This document shows positions 19,832-28,225 of a DNA stretch of 64,000 nucleotides, one piece after another. Origin of the DNA: Chloroflexota bacterium (GTDB taxonomy: Bacteria > Chloroflexota > Limnocylindria > QHBO01); contig JBBDXT010000004.1 of assembly GCA_040902225.1 (NCBI GenBank), forward strand, positions 256,376 through 320,375. The letters are read 5' to 3'. Each line of letters begins with the position of its first letter. Position 1 is the stretch's first letter. Position numbers and translations under genes: made by a program. Under the pieces are notes generated by a model. It did not search any database. It had not been told where the DNA came from and was given only the letters and a program-made list of their open reading frames with translations.

Positions 19832-20634
19832 CTGTCGCAACCGATGCGCTGGTCGTCGCCCGCGACCTGGTCGTCGGCTTTCCGCTGCCCGGCGGTGGCC
19901 GGCGAGAGGTCCTGCGCGGCGTCGACCTGGCGCTTGCGCGCGGAGAGCTGGTGGCATTGCTGGGCACCAACGGCAGTGGCAAGACAACGCTCCTGCGCAC
20001 CTTTGCGGGCACGATGGCGCCGGATCGGGGAACCGTCGTCTTCGACGGCAGGTCGGTCAGCGGCTGGCGCCGGCAGGCGCTCGCCCGGCGCATCGCGGTC
20101 CTGCCCCAGCAGCTGGAGCTGCCGCTCGGGTTCCGAGTGGCGGAGTTGGTGGCGATGGGGCGCGCTCCGCACGCTCGGCGCCTCTTTGCCTCCACCGCCG
20201 ACGACGAGCGGGCGATCGCCCGCGCGCTCCTGGATGCCGATGCCGCCGACCTGGCTGACCGCCCGGCCGAGGAGCTCTCCGGTGGGGAGCGCCAGCGGCT
20301 GCTGGTTGCGATGGCACTCGCCCAGGAGCCCGACCTGCTCCTCCTCGACGAACCGACCCTGCATCTCGACCTCGCCCACCAGGTCGCCCTGCTGGGCGCG
20401 ATCCGGCGGTTGCGCGACCAGCGCGGACTGACCGTCCTGGCCGTGCTGCATGACCTGAACCTGGCCGCCGCCTTCGCCCCGCGGGTGGCGATCCTCGACG
20501 AGGGCCGCGTGGTCGCCGATGGACCGCCGGCGGATGTGCTGAGCCCCGACCTGGTGCGTCGGGTGTTCGGGGTCCGGGTCGACGAGGCGCGCACGCATGA
20601 CGGGCATCGCCACCTGGCACTGCGCGAGGTCTAG
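19828..20634 (+). CDS. btuD: Cobalamin ABC transporter ATP-binding protein
   Basis: The 268-residue ATPase energises the B12 importer. It shows Walker A GTNGSGKTTLL, a Q-loop (LPQQLELP), the ABC signature LSGGERQRLL, Walker B LLLLDEPTLHLD and the switch His in VLHDLNLAAAF. It is translationally coupled to btuC. Its stop shares CTAG with the convergent AI-2E-type transporter gene. Confidence 0.93.
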   Translation: MTVATDALVVARDLVVGFPLPGGGRREVLRGVDLALARGELVALLGTNGSGKTTLLRTFAGTMAPDRGTVVFDGRSVSGWRRQALARRIAVLPQQLELPLGFRVAELVAMGRAPHARRLFASTADDERAIARALLDADAADLADRPAEELSGGERQRLLVAMALAQEPDLLLLDEPTLHLDLAHQVALLGAIRRLRDQRGLTVLAVLHDLNLAAAFAPRVAILDEGRVVADGPPADVLSPDLVRRVFGVRVDEARTHDGHRHLALREV

Positions 20635-21893
20635 CGCTCCTGGCCTTCGCCCTCGTCCTCGTCGACGGTGATGTCGATCTGCTCCTCGCCATCGGCGCGC
20701 ACGCTGCGGTGGACATGGATGTGCGGATGCGTCTCGTCCGAGACCTGGGCCTTGGCGACCTTGACCATCGTCCCCTCGTCGACGTCGCTCAACCGCTCGG
20801 CTTCGGGAAGGGCGACGTTCGGCAGCTCGCTCCACAGGACCAGGTTCAGGAAGACGTTCAGCACGGCGATGACCGGGATGCCGAAGAGCGCGCCCCACAC
20901 CCCGGCGACCTGGGCGCCAACCAGCAGGCCGACCAGCACCAGGATCGGGTGCATCCCGAGCGCACCCTGCATCAGGCGTGGCTGCAGCCAGTTGACCAGG
21001 ATGGTCTGCACCGCGACCAGGATGATGGTCGAGATCAGGAAGGTGTCGGGGGTGTAGATCCAGGCCGCAGCGATCGGCGGGATGAGGGCCAGCGGCGGGC
21101 CGAAGAAGGGGATCAGCATCGCCAGCGCCGACAGGGTCCCGACCAGGAAGAGATACGGGATCCCGAAGATGCTGCCCACGAGGGCCACCAGGAGGGCCTG
21201 GATGACGGCCAGCACCAGCTGCGCCCGCAGGAAGCCACCAAAGGCGCGCGCCACGCTGCTCTCCAGGATCTGCATCTCGTCGGAGTACTGTCGCGGCACC
21301 GCGCGGTTCAGCTTGGCCAGCAGGCGCTCGCTGTCGATCAGCATGTAGAGCGACAGGATCAGAATCAGGAACAGCGCGCCGAGCGTCGCCAGCGTGGCCC
21401 CGGCGATCTCCTGTGCCTGGTCGAAGATGGCCCCTGACAGGATGCCGACCTGGTCCTGTGCACTGTGGAAGAGCTCGACCAGGTCGATCTGCAGCCGATC
21501 GAGGCCGAGCGTGGACTGGTAGCCCGCCAGCGTTGCCTCGATCTTGGCGGCGGTCTGCGGGAAGTCGTCGGTGGCCTGCGCCAGCTGCTGGGTGATCGCC
21601 GCCCCGGTCGTGAAGAGCGCGAACCCGAGGGCAACCAGGGCGAACAGGTAGGCGACACCGACCGCCACGCCACGAGAGATGTGCCGTCCCTCGAAGAAGT
21701 GGACGACCGGGGACATCACGAAGGCGAGCAGCCATGCCAGGAACAGGATCAGCAGGATCTGGCTGAAGCCGCCCAGGAAGCCGATCAGGATCTGGATCAG
21801 GAGCACCGCGAAATAGGCGGATCCCAGGACCAGGAACGCCAGCAGCCAGCGGCGCTCGCGGGGCCCGATCCCGGTCGTTGGCTGATCGCTCAT
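20631..21893 (-). CDS. AI-2E family transporter (PerM-like permease)
   Basis: The 420-residue membrane protein has about eight hydrophobic helices in the AI-2E/PerM arrangement: paired N-terminal helices, a long soluble segment (about 100-190), then a C-terminal block with IPYLFLVGTLSALAMLIPFFGP and an LVLVGLLVGAQVAGVWGALF region. The family exports small molecules or, in some members, exchanges Na+/H+; the substrate is unknown here. The cytoplasmic tail contains HPHIHVHR and is acidic, so it might bind metal. The ATG overlaps the trpS stop (ATGA), giving translational coupling to tryptophanyl-tRNA synthetase, an odd partner. Confidence 0.85.
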   Translation of the reverse strand: MSDQPTTGIGPRERRWLLAFLVLGSAYFAVLLIQILIGFLGGFSQILLILFLAWLLAFVMSPVVHFFEGRHISRGVAVGVAYLFALVALGFALFTTGAAITQQLAQATDDFPQTAAKIEATLAGYQSTLGLDRLQIDLVELFHSAQDQVGILSGAIFDQAQEIAGATLATLGALFLILILSLYMLIDSERLLAKLNRAVPRQYSDEMQILESSVARAFGGFLRAQLVLAVIQALLVALVGSIFGIPYLFLVGTLSALAMLIPFFGPPLALIPPIAAAWIYTPDTFLISTIILVAVQTILVNWLQPRLMQGALGMHPILVLVGLLVGAQVAGVWGALFGIPVIAVLNVFLNLVLWSELPNVALPEAERLSDVDEGTMVKVAKAQVSDETHPHIHVHRSVRADGEEQIDITVDEDEGEGQER

Positions 21894-22894
21894 CCGCGGC
21901 CGCCCGCCGGAGGGCCGATGCCAGTGGCCGCCCGGACCTCGCTCATCGTCGCCTCCAGGATGGGGCGCACCTTGGCCGCACCCGCCGCAAGCACGCGCTC
22001 GACGTGACCGGGGTCCGCCGCCAGCTCCTGCCGGCGCACCCGCATCGGGCGGAACCGCTCGATGATCCGCTCCGCCAGCAGCTCCTTGGTCTCGACGCAG
22101 CCGGTGCGGGCGGTCCGCTCGCCGTCCTGGATCTGGAGGTAGTCCTCGCCGAAGAAGCGGTGCAGCTGGCAGACGTTGCAGACCTCGGGACGCCCCGGAT
22201 CGGTGCGTTTGATGCGCTGCGGGTCGGTCACCATCTTCTGCACGGTGCGCCGGATCTCGTCCGGCTCGGCAAAGATCGGGATCGTGTTGCCGGCTGACTT
22301 GCTCATCTTGCGCACACCGTCGGTGCCGAGCACCACCGGCGCGTCGGTGAAGACCGCCTGGGGCTCGGGGAAGATCGGTCCGTAGCGGCGGTTGAAGGCC
22401 CGCACGATCTCGCGCGACAGCTCCAGGTGCGCCGCCTGGTCCTTGCCGATCGGCACCCGGCTGGCCTTGTAGATGACGATGTCGGCCGCCTGCAGGACCG
22501 GGTAGTCGAGCAGTCCCATGCTGTTCTCGACGCCCTCGTCGCGCTTCTCCTTGTAGGTGGGTGTGCGCTCCACCCAGCTCACTGGGACGACGGTGTTGAA
22601 GATCCAGGCCAGCTCCGCGTGCTCCGGAAGGTCTGACTGCCTGATCAGCGCGCACCGGTCCGGGTCGAGTCCCACGGCGAGAAGATCGAGCACCATCTCG
22701 TGCGTGAGCTCGCGCAAATTCCGCCCGTCGTGGACGGTGGTCATGGCGTGGTAGTCAACGATCGCGTAGATCGCCTCGTACTGATCCTGGAGCGCGACAT
22801 AGTTGGCCTGCGCGCCAAGGTAATTGCCCAGGTGCGAGGCCCCGGACGGCTGAATTCCGCTGAAGACGCGCTCGCGCACGGTCGTCTCGGTCAT
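21890..22894 (-). CDS. trpS: Tryptophan--tRNA ligase
   Basis: This class Ic synthetase charges tRNA-Trp. The 334-residue product has the HIGH-equivalent SGIQPSGASHLGNYLGA at residues 12-28, the DYHAMT and IFNT substrate segments, LQAADI, and a canonical KMSKS loop (GVRKMSKSAGN). The C-terminal region keeps only two of the cysteine positions (PEVC and TGCVE) that form a metal or Fe-S site in some TrpRS, so that site is probably absent. TACACT ends eight bases before the ATG, indicating a near-leaderless mRNA. It is divergent from birA. Confidence 0.95.
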   Translation of the reverse strand: MTETTVRERVFSGIQPSGASHLGNYLGAQANYVALQDQYEAIYAIVDYHAMTTVHDGRNLRELTHEMVLDLLAVGLDPDRCALIRQSDLPEHAELAWIFNTVVPVSWVERTPTYKEKRDEGVENSMGLLDYPVLQAADIVIYKASRVPIGKDQAAHLELSREIVRAFNRRYGPIFPEPQAVFTDAPVVLGTDGVRKMSKSAGNTIPIFAEPDEIRRTVQKMVTDPQRIKRTDPGRPEVCNVCQLHRFFGEDYLQIQDGERTARTGCVETKELLAERIIERFRPMRVRRQELAADPGHVERVLAAGAAKVRPILEATMSEVRAATGIGPPAGGRG

Positions 22895-22902
22895 CGGCGG
22901 CG

Positions 22903-22966
22903 AGTGTAGCGTGCGGGAGCGGCCACGGCCGCTCGGAGGCGGTCGCTGGAACTCAGGCGGCATAAT
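22903..22966. promoter_or_regulatory. Divergent trpS/birA promoter region
   Basis: Two -10 boxes face outward. TACACT on the minus strand (22903-22908) is eight bases from the trpS ATG. CATAAT on the plus strand (22961-22966) is seven bases from the birA ATG at 22974. Neither has a recognisable -35 element. Transcription would start at or a base or two before each start codon. Confidence 0.45.
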
Positions 22967-22973
22967 GCCGCGC

Positions 22974-23786
22974 ATGACCGATGCAGCCGACTGGTCGCGC
23001 GCCGCCGATCCCGCACGCAGAATCGGGCACGCGGTCGAGTTCCACGCCGAGATCGCATCGACCAACGATCGCGCCCGCGCTGCACTGTCCGAGCCCGGCG
23101 GCGAGGGGCTGGCAGTCGTGGCGGACCTGCAGACCGCCGGTCGAGGCCGGCGTGGCCGGACCTGGATCTCGCCGGCCGGGGCGAATCTTCTGTTCAGTGT
23201 CGCGTGGCGACCTGCCATCGCGTCGCCGGAGGCTGGCCTGCTCGGGGGGGCGGCCGCGCTCGCAGTCCGTGATGCGTGCGCCACGCTGGTCCCCGACGCA
23301 GGGCTCGCGATCCGATGGCCGAACGACGTGGTCGATCGCGATGGTCGCAAGGTGTCGGGCCTGCTGGTCGAGACGGCTCTTGAGAGCGAGGAGCTGGCCG
23401 AGGCGGTGGTCGGGATCGGGATCAACGTCAACTGGCTCCCGGCCGAGATGCCGCCGGAGATCGGTGGCAGCGCGACCTCGCTGCAGGCGCTCCGCGGCGC
23501 GCCGATCGATCGGGTTCTGCTGCTGGGGAGGATGCTCGACGCCCTGGACGTGGAGGCGCGGGCACTGGAGAGGGGTGACAGCCCCCTGCCCCGCCTGCGC
23601 GCCAGCTCCTGGCTCGACGGGCGAGAGGTCGAGGTCGAGACCGGCGCCGCGACGATCGCCGGACGCGCCGCCGGGATCGCCGACGACGGGTCGCTCCTGC
23701 TCGACGCGGAGGTCGGGCGCGTGGCATTGAGCGTCGGGGAGGTGGCGCGGGTGCACGAGCCGCTGCCCGCCACCGTGCGGCGATGA
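22974..23786 (+). CDS. birA: Biotin--[acetyl-CoA-carboxylase] ligase
   Basis: BirA activates biotin as biotinyl-AMP and attaches it to the AccB lysine. The 270-residue protein shows STNDRARAALSE, the biotinyl-AMP loop GRGRRGRTWISP, RWPNDVV and KVSGLLVETA, plus a small C-terminal SH3-like domain. The N-terminal DNA-binding domain of E. coli BirA is missing, so it is not a repressor. I chose ATG 22974 because it is seven bases after a CATAAT box; ATG 22965 is an alternative. It lies just ahead of the acetyl-CoA carboxylase genes that encode its substrate. Confidence 0.92.
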   Translation: MTDAADWSRAADPARRIGHAVEFHAEIASTNDRARAALSEPGGEGLAVVADLQTAGRGRRGRTWISPAGANLLFSVAWRPAIASPEAGLLGGAAALAVRDACATLVPDAGLAIRWPNDVVDRDGRKVSGLLVETALESEELAEAVVGIGINVNWLPAEMPPEIGGSATSLQALRGAPIDRVLLLGRMLDALDVEARALERGDSPLPRLRASSWLDGREVEVETGAATIAGRAAGIADDGSLLLDAEVGRVALSVGEVARVHEPLPATVRR

Positions 23787-24355
23787 GCGAAGCGGCTGTC
23801 CGACCGAACCTCACCACAGCCCCGGACGGCGACCCTGACCGCCCGGACGTCCTGGCGGCGCAGCGTGACCGCGCGGCCTTTGACGTTCTCTACCGTCGCT
23901 ACCTGGATCGCGTCTACGGCTACGCCTTCTACCAGCTGCGCGACCACCACGACGCCGAAGACGCCACCGAGCGCACCTTCCTGGCGGCCCTTCGCGCCCT
24001 GCCGGAGTTCCGCGACGAGGGCGCCAGCTTCCGGGCATGGCTCTTCAGGATCGCCCACAACACGATCATCAACGCCCGCCGCAGCCGATTCCGACGCCGC
24101 ACCGAGCGACTCCCCGATGGCCTCGATCGCATCGCCCCGAATGCCGATCCCGCCGGACTGGTCCTTGAGGCGGACGAGAGGCGTCGGGTTCTGCGCGCCG
24201 TTGCCGAGCTACCCGAAGACCGCCGGCAGGTGGTGCTGCTCCGTTTCGTCGATGGCCTCAGCTCGCGCGAGATCGGGCAGGTGATGGACCGATCCGAGGG
24301 CGCGGCGAGGGTCCTCCTGCACCGGGCGCTGCGCGACCTGGCGGCTCGCCTGTAA
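23783..24355 (+). CDS. ECF-type RNA polymerase sigma factor
   Basis: The 190-residue protein has sigma region 2 (FDVLYRRYLDRVYGYAFYQL, then DAEDATERTFLAAL and FRAWLFRIAHNTIINARR) and region 4 (LPEDRRQVVLLRFVDGLSSR with a helix-turn-helix after it). It redirects RNA polymerase to an unknown regulon. Its ATG overlaps the birA stop (ATGA). The next gene encodes a small protein with one transmembrane helix, which could be its anti-sigma partner. Confidence 0.9.
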   Translation: MSEAAVRPNLTTAPDGDPDRPDVLAAQRDRAAFDVLYRRYLDRVYGYAFYQLRDHHDAEDATERTFLAALRALPEFRDEGASFRAWLFRIAHNTIINARRSRFRRRTERLPDGLDRIAPNADPAGLVLEADERRRVLRAVAELPEDRRQVVLLRFVDGLSSREIGQVMDRSEGAARVLLHRALRDLAARL

Positions 24356-24418
24356 CGAAGGGCGCCTCGCGGTGTTGGCTAGGATGACGACTGCCCGCAC
24401 CGATCGAGGAGACCCAGC

Positions 24419-24793
24419 CTGCCAACCCGCACGGCGGCCGAACGCCTGGATGTGGCCGTCGATCGCCTTCTGACCGGACGCCATCCCGCCGTAGGGCCGG
24501 AGCTGGCGCCGCTGGTCGACGCAGCCTCGGTCGTGCGTTCCGCGCTCGGCCCGCTACCGGCCGGATCACGTTTCGAGGCTCGCCTCGCCTCGCGCCTGGC
24601 GGGCCAGGCGCCGCTCTGGCACCTCGTCGCAGCGATCGGCGACGCGACCCGCCGCGAGCTGCGCCACCCAGGACGGATCCTGATCACCGGCGCGGTCTCA
24701 TCGGCCGCTGTCGGGGTCGGGGTCACCGTCCTCGCCTTTCGGCGCGCGGGACGGCGGCACGCCGGCGCCGGCCACCAGCCGGCGCATCGGTAG
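24419..24793 (+). CDS. Small single-pass membrane protein, possible anti-sigma partner
   Basis: The product has a soluble helical N-terminal part of about 85 residues and one C-terminal transmembrane helix (ILITGAVSSAAVGVGVTVLA) followed by a basic tail. No zinc anti-sigma motif (HxxxCxxC) is present, so the anti-sigma role is suggested only by its place 63 bases after the ECF sigma gene. The start is unusual: GAGGAG (24406-24411) is correctly spaced for a CTG at 24419, whereas the first GTG (24452) lacks a ribosome-binding site. accD follows after nine bases. Confidence 0.55.
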   Translation: MPTRTAAERLDVAVDRLLTGRHPAVGPELAPLVDAASVVRSALGPLPAGSRFEARLASRLAGQAPLWHLVAAIGDATRRELRHPGRILITGAVSSAAVGVGVTVLAFRRAGRRHAGAGHQPAHR

Positions 24794-24802
24794 CCAAGCC
24801 AG

Positions 24803-25807
24803 ATGCAGATCAAGCTCCCCTTCTCCCGGCGGCGCGAGGTCACGCCCGAGACGTGGACCGTGTGCCCCAGCTGCGAGTCGCAGATCTTCAACCGCCAGCT
24901 GGAGCGGAACCTCCGCGTCTGCCCCACCTGCGGCCACCACTTCCGGATGGGGATCGGGCAGCGCATCGAGCTGCTGCTGGATGACGGGAGCTTCATCGAG
25001 CGTGAAGCCGGACTCGAGTCGGGCGACCCCCTCAGCTTCCACGACCAGAAGCCATACGTCGATCGGCTCGAGGCGTCGCGCATCAAGACCGGGCTGCGAG
25101 AGGCGGCGGTGTGGGGGATCGGCACCATCGACGGGCAGCGAGTGGCGATCACGCTCTTCGACTTTCACTTCATGGGCGGCAGCATGGGAAGCGTGGTCGG
25201 CGAGAAGCTGGCTCGCTGCTTCGAGGCTGCCCTCCTCGAGCGGATTCCCGCCATCGTGGTCAGCGCCTCGGGCGGCGCGCGCATGCAGGAGGGAACCCTC
25301 TCGCTGCTGCAGCTCGCCAAGACGACCGCCCCGCTGATGAGGCTCGATGCAGCCGGGATCCCGTTCATCAGCGTCCTCACCGATCCCACCACCGGCGGCG
25401 TCCTGGCCAGCTTCGCGTCCCTCGGTGACGTGATCCTGGCCGAGCCGAAGGCGCTGATCGGGTTCGCCGGGGCGCGCGTGGCGAGCGGCACGGTGGGGGA
25501 GGAGTTGCCGGAGGGCTTCCAGAGCGCCGAATCCCTCCTCGAGCACGGCTTCGTCGACGACATCGTTCCGCGCTCTGAGCTGCGCGCCACCCTCTCGCGC
25601 CTGCTGCGCCTCCTGCCGGTAGCGGCGGTCGAGGATGGCTGGCAGACGCCGGGTGACACGCGGGGCTGGGGCCCGATCGGCGTGCTCTCGGGCATGGCCG
25701 AACGCCTCGGCACGGCCGTCAGTGAGACGATCGGGATCGATGTCGAGCAACCGCCCGCCGACGAATCCGGACCAGCCGCGCGTCGCACCCGCGAGGACGA
25801 ACGATGA
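24803..25807 (+). CDS. accD: Acetyl-CoA carboxylase carboxyltransferase subunit beta
   Basis: AccD with AccA transfers the carboxyl group from biotin to acetyl-CoA to form malonyl-CoA. The 334-residue product has the N-terminal four-Cys zinc finger (CPSC and CPTC at about residues 21-43) and the crotonase-like core with SASGGARMQEG and LTDPTTGGVLASFA. A disordered charged tail of about 30 residues ends the protein. It is the first of ten co-directional genes with mostly 1-4 base overlaps. Confidence 0.96.
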   Translation: MQIKLPFSRRREVTPETWTVCPSCESQIFNRQLERNLRVCPTCGHHFRMGIGQRIELLLDDGSFIEREAGLESGDPLSFHDQKPYVDRLEASRIKTGLREAAVWGIGTIDGQRVAITLFDFHFMGGSMGSVVGEKLARCFEAALLERIPAIVVSASGGARMQEGTLSLLQLAKTTAPLMRLDAAGIPFISVLTDPTTGGVLASFASLGDVILAEPKALIGFAGARVASGTVGEELPEGFQSAESLLEHGFVDDIVPRSELRATLSRLLRLLPVAAVEDGWQTPGDTRGWGPIGVLSGMAERLGTAVSETIGIDVEQPPADESGPAARRTREDER

Positions 25808-26796
25808 GCGAGATCCTGCTCAGCGCTGAGCCCCCGACGGCCGAGGCGATCGAATTGGCCTGGCGCCGCGTTCAGCTGGCCCGCCACCCGCAGCGGCCCC
25901 GCACGCTCGACCTGGTCGCGCTCATCTTCGATGACTTCGTCGAGCTGCATGGTGACCGCTCGTTCCGCGACGATCCGGCCATCGTCGGCGGGCCGGCGCT
26001 GCTCGACGGCCGCCCGGTGATGGTGATCGGCCACCAGAAGGGGAAGGACACCGAATCCAACATCTTCCGCAACTTCGGCTCCCCGTACCCCGAGGGGTTC
26101 CGCAAGGCCCAGCGCCTGATGCGCCTGGCGGACAAGCTGGGGATGCCGCTCGTCACCTTCCTGGACACGGCCGGTGCATTCCCCGGTCCCGCGGCCGAGG
26201 AGCGCGGCCAGGCCGAGGCGATCGCCTCGTCAATCAAGCTGATGACCGGGCTCCAGGTACCGATCGTGGTGGTCATCATCGGGGAGGGAGGATCCGGGGG
26301 CGCGCTGGCGATCGGCGTGGGGGATGAGATCCTGGCGCTCGAGAACGCCACCTACTCGGTGATCTCCCCCGAAGGTTGCGCGGCCATCCTGTGGCGCGCC
26401 CCCGAGGCCGCGCCAACCGCGGCGGCCGCGATGCGCATGACCGCCGCCGACCAGCTCGAGCTGGGCGTCATCGACGGGGTGATCGACGAGCCGGGCGAGG
26501 GCGCGCACGGCGACCACGCGGGGACCGCCACCGCCGTCAAGGAGGCGATCCTCGGGGCGCTGGGCAGGGTCACGAGGCTTGAAACCGAGGCACTGCTGAC
26601 GACCCGCTATGCTCGTCTGCGCGGAATCGGGCTGTTCCGGGAGACGGAGACCTCGTCGGCGCAGCTGCCGCAGGAGCCATCCCTTCGCCGCCGGATCGGC
26701 CGCCTGCTGCGATTGCCCGGCGTGCCGCGGCGGCCGCGCTGGAGCGAGATCTGGCCGAGCAGCGAGGACGCCGACAACAACGAGGAGGGTGCATGA
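25804..26796 (+). CDS. accA: Acetyl-CoA carboxylase carboxyltransferase subunit alpha
   Basis: AccA is the partner of AccD in the carboxyltransferase. The 330 residues include LHGDRSFRDDPAIVGG, GHQKGKDT, FLDTAGAFPGPAAEERGQAE, GEGGSGGALAIGVGD and YSVISPEGCAAILWR, all typical. A C-terminal extension of about 55 residues (Arg/Pro-rich, then acidic) is not in the E. coli enzyme. ATGA overlaps at both ends couple it to accD and the accB-like gene. Confidence 0.96.
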   Translation: MSEILLSAEPPTAEAIELAWRRVQLARHPQRPRTLDLVALIFDDFVELHGDRSFRDDPAIVGGPALLDGRPVMVIGHQKGKDTESNIFRNFGSPYPEGFRKAQRLMRLADKLGMPLVTFLDTAGAFPGPAAEERGQAEAIASSIKLMTGLQVPIVVVIIGEGGSGGALAIGVGDEILALENATYSVISPEGCAAILWRAPEAAPTAAAAMRMTAADQLELGVIDGVIDEPGEGAHGDHAGTATAVKEAILGALGRVTRLETEALLTTRYARLRGIGLFRETETSSAQLPQEPSLRRRIGRLLRLPGVPRRPRWSEIWPSSEDADNNEEGA

Positions 26797-27263
26797 CCGA
26801 CGGAGCGGATCCGCTGAAGCAGATCGAGCAGGCCGCTGCGGAGCTGATCCCCCAGCTCACCGAGCGGCTGGCACAGCACGGGCTTGGCGAGATCGAGGTG
26901 CGCCACGGCGACCTGCGCATCCGGGTGGCGCGGGCCGTCGCGCCTGCGCAAGCACAGGCGGCGGCTCCCGGCCGTGCCGTGCCCGCGCACAGCGCGCTGC
27001 CCGGCGACCGGGTCGGCGTCGTGCCCAGCGGCCCGTCGGCCCAGGGCGTGACTTCGCCTGCCGTCGGCTTCTTCGTGTATGCCGATGGGCTCGGCCCCGG
27101 ACTGCCGGTCGACAAGGGCGATGAGCTGGGGCACGTCGAGATGCTTGGCGTCCGCCACGATGTCCGCGCGCCGCGCCGTGGCCTGGTCCGCAACCTCGTC
27201 ACCGAGACCGGCGAAGCGGTCGAGTACGGCCAGCTCCTGATCGAGATGGAAGCCGCCGAGTGA
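26793..27263 (+). CDS. BCCP-like protein lacking the biotin-accepting lysine (BADC-like)
   Basis: The 156-residue protein has the same plan as the true BCCP encoded downstream: an N-terminal helical segment, a shared block GEIEVRHGDLRIRVAR, an Ala/Pro linker (about 48-85) and a C-terminal biotinyl-type domain (about 88-154). In that domain the biotinylation motif EAMKM is replaced by EMLGV, and the residue aligned with the biotin lysine is Gly119 (codon 27147-27149). It therefore cannot carry biotin. Plant BADC proteins are BCCP homologues that lack the lysine and inhibit heteromeric acetyl-CoA carboxylase by occupying BCCP sites. A similar regulatory or structural role is inferred. It overlaps accA and fabD by four bases each. 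Confidence 0.8.
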   Translation: MTDGADPLKQIEQAAAELIPQLTERLAQHGLGEIEVRHGDLRIRVARAVAPAQAQAAAPGRAVPAHSALPGDRVGVVPSGPSAQGVTSPAVGFFVYADGLGPGLPVDKGDELGHVEMLGVRHDVRAPRRGLVRNLVTETGEAVEYGQLLIEMEAAE

Positions 27264-28225
27264 CCGTCGCGCTCGTCTTCTCCCCGCAGGGGTCGCAGTC
27301 CGTTGGGATGGGACGTCAGCTGGCGGCCGTCTCGCCGGCCGCCGCGGCGGTCTTCCGGGAGGCGGACGCGGCGCTCGGCTGGGAGGTATCCCGTCTCGCC
27401 TGGGAGGGCCCCGAGGATGAGCTGAACGACACGCGACACACGCAGCCCTGCCTGCTGGCCACCTCGATCGCGTGCCTGCGCGCGCTCGAAGAGGAGCTCG
27501 ACGGGATGGGGGAGGGGCTCTCCCCGTCCTTCGTCGCCGGCCATTCGGTCGGCGAGTACGCCGCACTCGTCGCTGCCGGCGCGCTGTCGGTTGACGATGC
27601 CCTGCGCCTGGTTGCCCACAGGGGCGAACTCATGGCCGATGCACGCGTTAGCGGCGGCATGGTGGCGGTGATCGGCCTCGACCGCGAGGCGGTGACCGCT
27701 GTCGTTACAAGCCTGGGCCTGGACGCGGACCTGGTCGTCGCCAACGACAATGCCCCGGGCCAGGTCGTCATCAGCGGCACTCCAAATGCCCTGCTGGCGG
27801 CGACGGAACCGCTGCGCGCCGCTGGGGCGCGGCGGTCGATTCCGCTCAAGGTGTCCGGGCCATTCCATTCCCCGCACATGGCCGGCATCGGCGCCGAGCT
27901 GGCGCGCGCCCTGGCCACGGCGGACTGGCACGATGCCGAGCCACCGGTGGTCAGCAACGTCACGGCCGAGCCGGTGCGCGACGCCGCCGAGATCAGGACC
28001 CTGCTCGCCCGCCAGCTGCATTCCCCGGTCGAATGGGTCGGATCGGTCCGACGCATGGCGGACGAGGGGGTCGACACCTTCGTGGAGTGCGGCCCTGGCA
28101 ATGCCCTGACCGGCATGGTGCGTCGGATCGTGCTGGAGGCGCGCACGCTGAACGTCTTCGACCCGGCCAGCCTGGCGGCGGCAGCGGATGCGCTGGCCGG
28201 GGCGATCGTCAGGGTGCCGGCCTGA
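27260..28225 (+). CDS. fabD: Malonyl-CoA:ACP transacylase
   Basis: FabD moves malonyl from CoA to acyl carrier protein. The 321 residues carry the oxyanion segment FSPQGSQSVGMG, the nucleophile elbow AGHSVGEYAAL with the catalytic Ser, the catalytic His in GPFHSPHM, and the GPGNALTGM block. The GTG start overlaps the BCCP-like gene (GTGA), and its stop abuts accC (TGATG). Confidence 0.95.
   Translation: MTVALVFSPQGSQSVGMGRQLAAVSPAAAAVFREADAALGWEVSRLAWEGPEDELNDTRHTQPCLLATSIACLRALEEELDGMGEGLSPSFVAGHSVGEYAALVAAGALSVDDALRLVAHRGELMADARVSGGMVAVIGLDREAVTAVVTSLGLDADLVVANDNAPGQVVISGTPNALLAATEPLRAAGARRSIPLKVSGPFHSPHMAGIGAELARALATADWHDAEPPVVSNVTAEPVRDAAEIRTLLARQLHSPVEWVGSVRRMADEGVDTFVECGPGNALTGMVRRIVLEARTLNVFDPASLAAAADALAGAIVRVPA

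Noticed and set aside
21894..22655. A 254-codon upstream extension of the AI-2E transporter frame
   Set aside because: It runs antiparallel in frame over trpS coding sequence and has shadow composition; the ATGA overlap with trpS marks the real start.
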